Assembly (NCBI RefSeq): GCF_020009625.1
Contig: NZ_JAIHLP010000002.1
Location: forward strand, 744,001-808,000
DNA: 64,000 nt
Reading direction: 5' to 3'
From: Leifsonia poae
Lineage (GTDB): Bacteria > Actinomycetota > Actinomycetes > Actinomycetales > Microbacteriaceae
The position numbers were made by a program, and so were the translations under genes. Shown piece after piece: positions 33,634 through 42,135 of this stretch; the first letter of the stretch is position 1, and the number at the start of each line of letters is the position of its first letter. Below the pieces are notes generated by a model that saw only the letters and a program-made list of their open reading frames with translations, was not told the DNA's origin and did not search any database.

Positions 33634-34701
33634 CTAGGCAGGGCCGGCGGTCAGCGTGACGCTTTCGGGTGTCATTCCTGCGCGGCTCCGCTTCCAACGC
33701 AGGGCGCGCTTTTCGATCAGATGCCAGCTGAGCGTGGCGACGCCCAGGGTCAGAATCGTCGCGACAGCGGCGAACACCGGCACCCCCAGTGCCGCGAGGC
33801 CGGCCGAGGCCAGTACCTGCTGCAGCGGGAAGGCGTAGATGTAGGTTCCGTAGGAGACGTCGTTTCGCAGGCGGAGTCCGGGGATCTTCACGAGCGCGCC
33901 CCCGGCGATGAGCAGATAGGCGAGCGGCAGAGCGGCCACGAGACGGTAGTCGGGCAGCACGGAGGCCGTGATCGTGATCGCCGCGGCGATGCCGACCAGC
34001 CACCAGCGCGCAGGAAGTCTGTCCTTCACTTGGTGGATGAGGGCTCCCGCGGCGAACATGAGGCCGAAACGCGACCCGTTGATGAGCTCGGCGTTGTCGA
34101 GGATTCCCGCCGCGGTCAGGGCGACGCCGCCCAGGCAGGCGATGAACAGTATCGGCACGGTCACGCGGAATCGGAGCAGCCGCGTCAGCCCGAGGATGAG
34201 CACGCCGAGGTAGCAGAGGAACTCCCACCACAGGGTCCAGAGCGAGCCGTTCCAGACGCCCGGATACGGAAGAACACCCTCGGGCGTGCCGCCGATGCCG
34301 GCCTCGACGATGCGCAGGCCCGCGTTCTTCAGCACGTAGAGGAGCGAGTCACCCAGGTATCCATCGGGGAAGCCCTGGCCGACGAGGAGGATCCCGAGCG
34401 GCGCCAGCACGAATGCGGTCACGACGAGACAGAAGTAGAACGCCGGCAGGATGCGCAGCACCCGGGCCCGCAGGTAGGGCCGCCAGCGGGGGTTCCGCAT
34501 CCAGCTGGCGACGATGAGGAAGCCGGAGATCGCGAAGAAGCCGTCGACGCCGGCCTCACCGAGGAGTTGCACGACCGGCCACGGCGGTCGGGATGCACCG
34601 GTGAGGGGGAAGGAGTGCCAGACGATGACACTGACCGCCAGGAGCAGACGCACCACGTTGAGCGCATTGAGTCTCGGATCGAACACTCGCTGAAGCGTCA
34701 T
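33634..34701 (-). CDS. Membrane acyltransferase, family 3 (OafA-like)
   Basis: A multi-pass acyltransferase that in this family O-acetylates sugars of cell-surface polysaccharides or peptidoglycan. From the ATG at 34701 it has 355 residues. The first helix carries NALNVVRLLLAVSVIVWHS with the conserved His, followed by GVDGFFAISGFLIVASW and the RRI-type segment RARVLRILPAFYF. About ten hydrophobic helices run to the end, which closes with SWHLIEKRALRWKR. The acceptor cannot be named. A start at 34740 would add 13 residues and has a poorer context. It sits alone between the phosphatase and glnE genes. Confidence 0.85.
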   Translation of the reverse strand: MTLQRVFDPRLNALNVVRLLLAVSVIVWHSFPLTGASRPPWPVVQLLGEAGVDGFFAISGFLIVASWMRNPRWRPYLRARVLRILPAFYFCLVVTAFVLAPLGILLVGQGFPDGYLGDSLLYVLKNAGLRIVEAGIGGTPEGVLPYPGVWNGSLWTLWWEFLCYLGVLILGLTRLLRFRVTVPILFIACLGGVALTAAGILDNAELINGSRFGLMFAAGALIHQVKDRLPARWWLVGIAAAITITASVLPDYRLVAALPLAYLLIAGGALVKIPGLRLRNDVSYGTYIYAFPLQQVLASAGLAALGVPVFAAVATILTLGVATLSWHLIEKRALRWKRSRAGMTPESVTLTAGPA

Positions 34702-34817
34702 CGTCTCCCCGCCGTTCCCCCGGGCGCCGTGCGCCGCCACGCCGATGCGTCGCTAGTGAATAATACTCAGTTCTGACGTCGAGTGGTCCTCCCCGTCCGA
34801 GGGGCGTCGGATGTCGG

Positions 34818-37800
34818 TCATCCCGTCGGCGCCGGCCGTTCCGGCAGACCGTAGAACGCGCGCTCGAAGACCGCGCGCGCCCGGCGTGTGACCGCCAGGT
34901 AGTCCTCCTCCAGCTTGCTCGCCGACCCCGGCGGATACTCCAGAAGGCGGGCGACACCGTCGAGCTGCACCCTGTCCGACGGGAGCACATCAGCCGTTTT
35001 GTTGGTCCAGAGCGTCATCGCGGAGCGGGCCCGGGATGCGAACACCCACGCATCGCGGAGCTTCGCTGCGTCGTCCGGTTCGACGAACCTGTGGTCGGAA
35101 GCGACGGCGAGCGCTCCGAGCGTCGATGTGGTGCGCAGGGCGGGAACGGCGGCCGCGTGCTGCAATTGGATGAGTTGCACGAACCACTCGACATCGCTGA
35201 GCGAGCCGCGCCCGAGCTTCAGATGCCGCTTCGGATCAGCCCCTTGGGGCAGCCGTTCGTTCTCCACGCGTGCCTTGATCCGTTTGACCTCGCGCACGGC
35301 CTGCTCTTCGATCCGCGACGGATAGCGCACCTCGTCGGCGACGCGTTCGAAGTCCTGCAGGAGTGCCGCATCCCCGGCGACACCGCGCGCTCTCAGCAGC
35401 GCCTGCGCCTCCCAGGTGAGCGACCAGCGCTGATAGTAGGCGCGGTACGACTCGAGGGAGCGCACCGGGGTGCCGTTCTTGCCCTCCGGTCGCAGCCCGA
35501 TGTCGAGGTCGAGCGGCAGACGGTTGTCGTCGGTGAGTCGGTTCAGCTCGGAGACGACCGCCAGCGCGGAGCGGTGGGCCGCCTCCTGGTCGTCGCCGTG
35601 GGAACGGAAGACGTACATGACGTCGGCGTCAGAACCGAAGCCCAGCTCCCGCCCCCCGAACCGGCCCATGCCGATGACCGCGAACTCGTATTGGTCCTGA
35701 TCGGCGCGCGAGGCGCGGACCGCCTCCAGAACCCCAGCGATCACGTTCTCGGTGATCGCGGTCAGTCCCTGCGCCAGTTCATCGATCGAGGCGAAACCGA
35801 GAATGCCCGAGAACGCCAACCGCAGCACTTCGCGCCGCCGCGCCGCACGGAGGGCCGATGCCGCGTTCTCGGCCGACTCGTGCCGACCGAGGATGGCACG
35901 TGTCTCCTCTCGAAGCAGCTCGGCCGACCTCGGACGCAGATCGTCCTCCGACTCGAGCCATGCCACCGACTCCGGGATGCGCCCGAGCAACTCCCCGGCG
36001 AAACGCGAGCCGGAGAGCACGCGGGTCAGACGCTCGGCCGCGCCGGTGGAGTCGCGCAGCATGCGCAGATACCAGTGGGTGGAGCCGAGGTCCTCACTCA
36101 ACCGCCGGAACGTGAGGAGACCGTAGTCGGGGTCGGCGCCGTCGGCGAACCATTGCAGCATGACCGGCAGCAGGTGCCGTTGGATGGTGGCCCGTCGCGA
36201 TACGCCTCCGGTCAGCGCTGCGATGTGGGCGAGGGCTCCCCGCGGGTCCCGGAAGCCGATGGCGGCCAGGCGAGCCTCGGCCTGCGCGTTCGTGAGGCCG
36301 GCCTCACCGGTGAGGCGCGCATCCTCGTTGGAGGTCGCGGCGACCGCGCTCAGAAGCGGGCGGTAGAACAGCCGCTCGTGCAGCCCCCGCACCCTGTGCT
36401 TGATCGCGTTCCAGAGTTCGAGGAGTTGAACGGCGCCGGTCGCGAGTCCCGTCGCGCGCGCGAGCACGCGGACATCCCCCTCGTCGCGGGGCATCAGGTG
36501 CGTGCGATGGAGGTGACGCAGCTGGAGTCGGTGCTCCATGAGCCGCAGCGTGCGATAGTCGCGCGAGAAGGCAGCCGATTCCTCCCGGCCGATGTATCCC
36601 TGCGCCGCCAGCGCCGCCAGCGCCGGCAGGGTCGCCCGCTGGCGCACCCTGTCGTCGGTCTGGCCGTGCACGAGCTGCAGGAGCTGCACCGTGAACTCCA
36701 CATCGCGCAGGCCACCGGGCCCGAGCTTCAGCTGATAGTGCACCTCGTCGTCGGGGATGTTGTCCGTGACCCGCTCGCGCATGCGCTGCACCGACTCCAC
36801 GAAGTTCTCGCGGGAGGCGCTGCTCCACACTTTCGGCGCGAGCGCGTTCACGTAGCGCTCCCCCAGTTCTTCATCGCCGGCGAGGGGACGCGCCTTGAGC
36901 AGGGCCTGGAACTCCCAGCCCTTCGCCCAGCGGTCGTAGTAGGCGATATGCGATTCGAGGGTGCGGACGAGGGCGCCGTCTTTCCCCTCGGGGCGCAGAT
37001 TCGGGTCGACCTCCCAGAGCCCGGGTTCCAGGGCCGGATCCTGGATGCCGCGCATCGTGAGCATCGCCAGACGCGTCGCGATGTCCACGGCCCGGCCCGA
37101 GGTGACACCGGCCGTATCGTCGCCCTCGGCCACGTAGATCACGTCGACGTCGCTCACGTAGTTCAGTTCGCGGGCACCGGCCTTGCCCATCCCGATGATC
37201 GCGAGCCGGGTTGCGCGAACCTCGGCTTCGGGGAAACGACCGGGCCCAGTTCCCGCCGACTGCCGTCTCGCGACGGCGAGGGATGCTTCGAGGGCGGCCG
37301 CGGCCAGATCCGAGATCGCGGCGGCGACCGCGTCGAAGCCGTCGACGGGGTCGCTCTGTTCGAGGTCGAAGCTCGCAAGCTGCACGAGGCGACGACGATA
37401 ACGGAGCCGGAGTGCCGTCCACGCCGCCTCCTCGACCACATCTGCGAAACCGTCGACGGCGCCGACCGAGGCCAGCAGATCGGTTCGCAGTTCCGCCGCA
37501 GACGGGAGCCGCGTGACCGGCGCGCTGAGCGCATCCAATTGTTCCGGCTGCCGCAGGAAGAACTCGGCGATCCCATCGGAGGCACCGATCACGCGCAGAA
37601 CACGGCGGGCGCTCTCCGGATCGCGCAGATACCGCGCAACCTCTTCGGGGGCGCGGCGCACCAGGGCGATCGCGCTCGCGAGCGCCGTGTCCGGGTCGGC
37701 CGCGACCGAGAACGCCGGCAGCGCCTGCTCGATGGCGATGCCCGTCTCCCGGGCGAGCTCATCGAGCTGCGCTCGAACGGAGCTCAGACCCACGAAGCCG

Positions 37801-37841
37801 AACCGCGCCAGCGTGGTCAGGGAGATCGTGTCGCGGGTCAT
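34818..37841 (-). CDS. glnE: Glutamine synthetase adenylyltransferase/deadenylase
   Basis: Bifunctional enzyme that adds or removes AMP on GlnA in response to nitrogen status, 1007 residues, as expected. Two nucleotidyltransferase modules are visible: the N-terminal one with IIGMGKAGARELNYVSDVD (near 220) and the C-terminal one with VIGMGRFGGRELGFGSDAD (near 735), each followed by RPEGKDG or RPEGKNG. Helical bundles with KLGPGGLRDVEF and KLGRGSLSDVEW separate them. The regulated tyrosine is on glnA upstream. It is followed by glnA2, as in M. tuberculosis (Rv2221c-Rv2222c). Confidence 0.96.
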   Translation of the reverse strand: MTRDTISLTTLARFGFVGLSSVRAQLDELARETGIAIEQALPAFSVAADPDTALASAIALVRRAPEEVARYLRDPESARRVLRVIGASDGIAEFFLRQPEQLDALSAPVTRLPSAAELRTDLLASVGAVDGFADVVEEAAWTALRLRYRRRLVQLASFDLEQSDPVDGFDAVAAAISDLAAAALEASLAVARRQSAGTGPGRFPEAEVRATRLAIIGMGKAGARELNYVSDVDVIYVAEGDDTAGVTSGRAVDIATRLAMLTMRGIQDPALEPGLWEVDPNLRPEGKDGALVRTLESHIAYYDRWAKGWEFQALLKARPLAGDEELGERYVNALAPKVWSSASRENFVESVQRMRERVTDNIPDDEVHYQLKLGPGGLRDVEFTVQLLQLVHGQTDDRVRQRATLPALAALAAQGYIGREESAAFSRDYRTLRLMEHRLQLRHLHRTHLMPRDEGDVRVLARATGLATGAVQLLELWNAIKHRVRGLHERLFYRPLLSAVAATSNEDARLTGEAGLTNAQAEARLAAIGFRDPRGALAHIAALTGGVSRRATIQRHLLPVMLQWFADGADPDYGLLTFRRLSEDLGSTHWYLRMLRDSTGAAERLTRVLSGSRFAGELLGRIPESVAWLESEDDLRPRSAELLREETRAILGRHESAENAASALRAARRREVLRLAFSGILGFASIDELAQGLTAITENVIAGVLEAVRASRADQDQYEFAVIGMGRFGGRELGFGSDADVMYVFRSHGDDQEAAHRSALAVVSELNRLTDDNRLPLDLDIGLRPEGKNGTPVRSLESYRAYYQRWSLTWEAQALLRARGVAGDAALLQDFERVADEVRYPSRIEEQAVREVKRIKARVENERLPQGADPKRHLKLGRGSLSDVEWFVQLIQLQHAAAVPALRTTSTLGALAVASDHRFVEPDDAAKLRDAWVFASRARSAMTLWTNKTADVLPSDRVQLDGVARLLEYPPGSASKLEEDYLAVTRRARAVFERAFYGLPERPAPTG

Positions 37842-37871
37842 CGATCAGATCGCTGCGGTCGACACCGCGAC

Positions 37872-39209
37872 TTAGAGGATCTCGAGGTTGGTGCGCAGTT
37901 CGTAGGGAGTGACCTGCGCGCGGTACTCCTGCCACTCTTTGCGCTTGTTGAGGAGCACGTAGTTGAACACCTGCTCCCCCAGCGTCTCGGCGACCAGCTC
38001 GGAGTCTTCCATCAGCGAGATGGCGTGGTCGAGGCTCGCGGGCAGCTGGCTGTACCCGAGCGCGCGGCGCTCGGTGTCGCTCAGCGCCCAGACGTTGTTC
38101 TCGGCCTCGGGCGGCAGCTCGTACTGCTCTTCGATGCCTTTGAGTCCGGCGGCCAGCATGAGCGAGAACGCGAGGTAGGGGTTCGCTGCCGAATCGATGG
38201 CGCGGTACTCGACTCGCGAGCTCTGCCCCTTGTTCGGCTTGTAGAGCGGCACGCGCACGAGCGCAGACCGGTTGTTGTGCCCCCAGCAGACGAAACTTGG
38301 CGCCTCGTCGCCGCCCCAGAGTCGCTTGTAGGAGTTCACGAACTGGTTGGTGACCGCCGTGATCTCGGGCGCGTGGCGCAGCAGTCCGGCGATGAAGTGT
38401 CGGCCGATCTTCGACAGCTGGTACTCCGCGCCGGCCTCGAAGAACGCATTGGTGTCGCCCTCGAACAGCGACATGTGGGTGTGCATGCCCGAGCCCGGGT
38501 GCCCGGAGAGCGGCTTCGGCATGAACGTCGCGTAGACGCCCTGCTCGATCGCCACCTCTTTCACGACGGTGCGGAAGGTCATGATGTTGTCGGCCGTGGT
38601 GAGCGCATCCGCATAGCGGAGGTCGATCTCGTTCTGACCGGGGCCCGCCTCGTGGTGGCTGAACTCGACCGAGATGCCGAGGTCTTCGAGCATCCGCACC
38701 GATCGGCGACGGAAGTCGTGAGCCGTGCCGCCGGGAACATTGTCGAAGTAGCCGGCGGAGTCGACCGGCTCGGGCCCGTCTTCGCCGAACGACGACGATT
38801 TGAGCAGGTAGAACTCGATCTCGGGATGCGTGTAGAAGGTGAAGCCGCGGTCGGCCGCCTTCTCCAGCGTGCGCTTGAGGACATTGCGCGGGTCGGAGAC
38901 CGACGGCAGTCCGTCCGGGGTGGTGATGTCGCAGAACATGCGCGCGGTCGGGTCGACCTCACCCCGCCACGGCAGGATCTGGAAGGTGGTCGGATCCGGC
39001 AGGGCGAGCAGATCCGATTCGTACGCACGGGTGAGGCCTTCGATGGCGGAACCGTCGAAGCCGAGCCCCTCGGTGAACGCACCCTCGACCTCGGCCGGTG
39101 CGATCGCGACCGACTTGAGCGTGCCGACCACATCGGTGAACCACAGCCTCACGAACTTGACGCCACGTTCCTCGATCGTGCGAAGAACGAAGTCGCGCTG
39201 CTTGTCCAT
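37872..39209 (-). CDS. glnA2: Second glutamine synthetase (GlnA2 type)
   Basis: A GSI-alpha type enzyme of 445 residues, shorter than GlnA. FDGSAIEGLTRAYESDLLA, HPEIEFYLLKSS, GSGMHTHMSLF and NRSALVRVPLYKPNKG mark the active site. The adenylylation loop KDLYELPP is absent (the equivalent stretch reads EQYELPPEAENNVW), so GlnE should not modify it. Mycobacterial GlnA2 is dispensable for glutamine synthesis and its role is less clear. The ATG has AAGGGG 5-6 nt upstream and a TAGTCT further up, so this one has a normal leader. The gene lies directly upstream of glnE. Confidence 0.93.
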   Translation of the reverse strand: MDKQRDFVLRTIEERGVKFVRLWFTDVVGTLKSVAIAPAEVEGAFTEGLGFDGSAIEGLTRAYESDLLALPDPTTFQILPWRGEVDPTARMFCDITTPDGLPSVSDPRNVLKRTLEKAADRGFTFYTHPEIEFYLLKSSSFGEDGPEPVDSAGYFDNVPGGTAHDFRRRSVRMLEDLGISVEFSHHEAGPGQNEIDLRYADALTTADNIMTFRTVVKEVAIEQGVYATFMPKPLSGHPGSGMHTHMSLFEGDTNAFFEAGAEYQLSKIGRHFIAGLLRHAPEITAVTNQFVNSYKRLWGGDEAPSFVCWGHNNRSALVRVPLYKPNKGQSSRVEYRAIDSAANPYLAFSLMLAAGLKGIEEQYELPPEAENNVWALSDTERRALGYSQLPASLDHAISLMEDSELVAETLGEQVFNYVLLNKRKEWQEYRAQVTPYELRTNLEIL

Positions 39210-39298
39210 CGTGCCCCTTTCGTCAGCCTCCCCAGACTACTGGTTTACGAGCGGATTCGATGCCGTCGACCTCTCGTTCGCCGCGCGTGTCCGGTCAG

Positions 39299-39304
39299 TA
39301 GACT
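39299..39304 (+). promoter_or_regulatory. -10 box of panB
   Basis: TAGACT is followed by 6 nt and the panB ATG, giving a predicted leaderless mRNA. No ribosome-binding site is present. Confidence 0.5.
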
Positions 39305-39310
39305 GGGCAC

Positions 39311-40162
39311 ATGTCAGAGCAGTCACCGGCCGCGACGCCGGCCGTCCCCGCCCACACGATGCAGGGCTTGAAGCGGGTGCGCACAAGGCACTTCCAGGCC
39401 GCGAAAGACGAAGGGACCAAGTTCACCGGTCTCACCAGCTACGACCAGCTGACAGCACAGATCTTCGACGCCGCCGGAATCGACTTCCTCCTGGTGGGCG
39501 ACTCGGCGGGCAACAATGTGCTCGGCTACGAGACGACACTTCCGGTGACGGTCGACGAGCTCATCCCGCTGACCCGTGCCGTGGCCGGGGCCGTCAAGCG
39601 CGCGTTCGTGGTCGCGGACATGCCATTCGGTTCGTACGAGACCGGTCCGCTGGAGGCACTGCACACGGCCGTGCGTTTCATGAAAGAGACCGGCGCGCAC
39701 GCCGTGAAACTCGAGGGCGGGGTGCGCAGCGCCGAGCAGATCCGTCGCATCGTCGACGCCGGCATCCCGGTGATGGCGCACATCGGTTTCACCCCGCAGA
39801 GCGAACACGGCCTCGGCGGCCACATCATCCAGGGCCGGGGCGATGGTGCGGAGCAGCTCCTCGCCGACGCCCACGCCGTGGAAGACGCGGGCGCGTTCGC
39901 CGTCGTGATGGAGATGATCCCCGCCGAGATCGCCGGACGCGTCACGGCCGAGCTGCGCATCCCGACCATCGGCGTCGGAGCGGGGCCGGATGTGGACGGC
40001 CAACTGCTGGTCTGGACCGACTGGGCGGGCCTGACCACCGGCCGCATCCCCAAATTCGTGAAGCAGTACGCAGACCTGCGCGGCACCCTGACGGATGCGG
40101 CCGCCGCTTTCAAAGCGGATGTGCAGGGCGGAACGTTCCCGACCGCCGAGCAGAGTTTCTAG
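39311..40162 (+). CDS. panB: 3-methyl-2-oxobutanoate hydroxymethyltransferase
   Basis: First committed step of pantothenate (coenzyme A) synthesis: adds a hydroxymethyl group from methylene-tetrahydrofolate to 2-oxoisovalerate. It has 283 residues. Family segments are [31 protein letters not shown] (the metal-binding Asp lies in VGDS), [17 protein letters not shown] and MAHIGFTPQ, with the catalytic Glu in VVMEMIPAE. It stands alone between two divergently read genes, with no panC or panD nearby. Confidence 0.96.
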   Translation: MSEQSPAATPAVPAHTMQGLKRVRTRHFQAAKDEGTKFTGLTSYDQLTAQIFDAAGIDFLLVGDSAGNNVLGYETTLPVTVDELIPLTRAVAGAVKRAFVVADMPFGSYETGPLEALHTAVRFMKETGAHAVKLEGGVRSAEQIRRIVDAGIPVMAHIGFTPQSEHGLGGHIIQGRGDGAEQLLADAHAVEDAGAFAVVMEMIPAEIAGRVTAELRIPTIGVGAGPDVDGQLLVWTDWAGLTTGRIPKFVKQYADLRGTLTDAAAAFKADVQGGTFPTAEQSF

Positions 40163-40210
40163 CAGAAGCGCCACAGAACGTCGGGTGACCCGACAAGCCG
40201 ACCGTGAAGC

Positions 40211-40423
40211 CTAACGATCGTCGGCGGCGTCTTCCTCGGCCCATTTGGCACTGTTCTCGCGCAGCTTCTCGAGCGCGTGCTCGGCTTCCTCGCGGGTGTC
40301 GAACGGACCGACCCTGTCTGGAGCGGGCGAGACGAAGCCCTGCTCGACCTGGCCGGTGCGCGTGTTGTACCAGTAGCGGTGCTCCGCGTCCTGCTTGATC
40401 CCGTAGTCGTTCTCGCCGGTCAT
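40211..40423 (-). CDS. Small SPOR-like domain protein
   Basis: A 70-residue cytosolic protein. The core [39 protein letters not shown] resembles the short SPOR-type proteins often annotated in Microbacteriaceae, and the C-terminus is charged. There is no signal or membrane segment, so a peptidoglycan-binding role, the usual job of SPOR domains, is not supported. The ATG at 40423 is 12 nt from the divergent map ATG, and each start codon overlaps the other gene's predicted -10 box. Confidence 0.8.
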   Translation of the reverse strand: MTGENDYGIKQDAEHRYWYNTRTGQVEQGFVSPAPDRVGPFDTREEAEHALEKLRENSAKWAEEDAADDR

Positions 40424-40436
40424 AAGCTTGATCCTA
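40423..40436. promoter_or_regulatory. Overlapping divergent -10 boxes of map and the SPOR-like gene
   Basis: Plus strand: TAAGCT (40423-40428) ends 7 nt before the map ATG at 40436. Minus strand: TAGGAT (40436-40431) ends 7 nt before the ATG at 40423. The two boxes and the two start codons interlock within 20 nt, so both mRNAs would be leaderless and the two promoters could hardly be occupied together. Confidence 0.5.
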
Positions 40437-41302
40437 TGCCCAAGGATTCCGCAGGTCATCTGATCCCCGGCCGCCTCTCGCCGATGCGGCCCGTCCCCGC
40501 GAGCATCCCGCGGCCGGAGTATGTGGGCAAGAAGGGCCCGGAGCCGTACACCGGAACCGATGTGTACTCCCCCGACGAGATCGCCCTGATCCGAGAGTCC
40601 GGCCGGATCGCGGCCGAGGCGATCGCTCTGGTCGGCGCCGCCGTTCGTCCCGGCATAACCACCGACGAGTTGGATGCGATCGGGCACGAGTTCCTGATCG
40701 CGAACGATGCGTACCCGTCGACGCTCGGGTACCGCGGCTACCCGAAGTCGCTGTGCAGCTCGGTCAACGAGGTCATCTGCCACGGCATCCCCGACGACAC
40801 CGTTCTCGACGACGGTGACCTCGTCAATATCGACATCACCGCCTTCAAGAACGGCTTCCACGGCGACAGCAATCAGACGTTCATCGCCGGCACGGCGACC
40901 GAAGAGGTCGCCCAGCTCGTCGAGCGCACCCGTGGCGCACTCGACCGGGGCATCAAGGCGGTCGCCCCGGGGCGCCAGGTGAACGTGATCGGCCGCGCCA
41001 TCGAATCGTATGCGAAGAGGTTCGGCTATGGCGTCGTGCGCGACTACACCGGGCACGGCGTGGGCGCTGCGTTCCACTCGGGACTGATCATCCCCCACTA
41101 CGATTCGGCGCCCGTCTACGACACCGTGATGGAGGTGGGCATGGTGTTCACCATCGAGCCGATGCTCACCCTCGGCACCCACGAGTGGGACATGTGGGCC
41201 GACGACTGGACCGTCGTCACCCGCGACAAGAGCATCACCGCGCAGTTCGAGCACACGCTCGTGGTCACCGAGCGCGGCGCCGAGGTGCTGACCCTGCCGT
41301 GA
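40436..41302 (+). CDS. map: Methionine aminopeptidase, type I
   Basis: Removes the initiator methionine from new proteins; a dimetal enzyme in the cytosol. It has 288 residues from the ATG at 40436, with an N-terminal extension of about 40 residues ([20 protein letters not shown]) typical of actinobacterial type 1c enzymes, including a proline-rich segment. Metal ligands are visible in [27 protein letters not shown] (two Asp), [17 protein letters not shown] and AQFEHTLVV. It has no ribosome-binding site; a TAAGCT box ends 7 nt upstream. Confidence 0.95.
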   Translation: MPKDSAGHLIPGRLSPMRPVPASIPRPEYVGKKGPEPYTGTDVYSPDEIALIRESGRIAAEAIALVGAAVRPGITTDELDAIGHEFLIANDAYPSTLGYRGYPKSLCSSVNEVICHGIPDDTVLDDGDLVNIDITAFKNGFHGDSNQTFIAGTATEEVAQLVERTRGALDRGIKAVAPGRQVNVIGRAIESYAKRFGYGVVRDYTGHGVGAAFHSGLIIPHYDSAPVYDTVMEVGMVFTIEPMLTLGTHEWDMWADDWTVVTRDKSITAQFEHTLVVTERGAEVLTLP

Positions 41303-41320
41303 TCCCGGGCTCCGGCGCGG

Positions 41321-41326
41321 TAGATT
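41321..41326 (+). promoter_or_regulatory. -10 box of ppgK
   Basis: TAGATT ends 7 nt before the ATG at 41334, which predicts a leaderless mRNA and argues against the GTG at 41328 as start. Confidence 0.45.
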
Positions 41327-41333
41327 CGTGCAC

Positions 41334-42089
41334 ATGAGTTCGAAGAACACCGCAATCGGAATCGACATCGGAGGAACCGGCATCAAGGGGGGTCTCGTCG
41401 ACCTCACCACCGGCGAACTCATCAGCGACCGGATCAAGCTGCCCACGCCGGAAGGCGGCAGACCAGACGACATCGTCGATGTCACCAAGAAGATCGTCGA
41501 CCAGCTCGCCTCCGAAGACCGAGAGGCGCCGGTCGGCGTCTGCTTCCCGGCGATCGTCAGCCACGGCGTCACCCTCTCGGCGGCGAACGTCTCGAAGAAG
41601 TGGATCGACCTGCACGCCGAGGATCTGTTCGAGAAGGCGCTCGGTCGCGACATCCATTTCGTCAACGATGCCGATGCGGCCGGGTACGCTGAGTCGCAGT
41701 TCGGTGCGGCGAAGGGCAAAGACGGGCTGATCATCCTGACGACGCTGGGTACGGGCATCGGCTCCGCCCTCATCTACAACGGCGTGCTCACTCCGAACGC
41801 TGAGCTCGGCCATCTGGAGATCGACGGGCACGACGCGGAATCGAAGGCTGCATACTCGGCCAAGGAGCGGGAAGACCTCAGCTGGGAGAAGTGGGCGAAG
41901 CGGCTGCAGCGCTACTACACCACGCTCGAGTTCCTGTTCACTCCGGATCTGTTCATCGTCGGCGGCGGCGTCTCGAAGAACTACCAGGACTTCCTGCCGC
42001 TGCTCGACCTCAAGACACCGATCGTCCCGGCCGTGCATCGCAACAATGCGGGGATCCTCGGGGCGGCCGCGCTCGCGACGCGGAGCTGA
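41334..42089 (+). CDS. ppgK: Polyphosphate glucokinase
   Basis: ROK-family kinase that phosphorylates glucose with polyphosphate (and usually ATP). It has 251 residues from the ATG at 41334. Visible are the phosphate loop GIDIGGTGIKGGLVDL, FVNDADAAGYAESQFG with the catalytic Asp, TTLGTGIGSALI and a His-containing ELGHLEIDG segment. Compared with ordinary ROK glucokinases it lacks the zinc-binding CxCGxxGC motif, which is typical of PpgK. In mycobacteria ppgK is close to sigA; here it lies between map and kdpD. Confidence 0.92.
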   Translation: MSSKNTAIGIDIGGTGIKGGLVDLTTGELISDRIKLPTPEGGRPDDIVDVTKKIVDQLASEDREAPVGVCFPAIVSHGVTLSAANVSKKWIDLHAEDLFEKALGRDIHFVNDADAAGYAESQFGAAKGKDGLIILTTLGTGIGSALIYNGVLTPNAELGHLEIDGHDAESKAAYSAKEREDLSWEKWAKRLQRYYTTLEFLFTPDLFIVGGGVSKNYQDFLPLLDLKTPIVPAVHRNNAGILGAAALATRS

Positions 42090-42135
42090 CCGCCGCCCCC
42101 CACCGGGCGGCCTGCGGAGAGCGACGAGGAGAACG

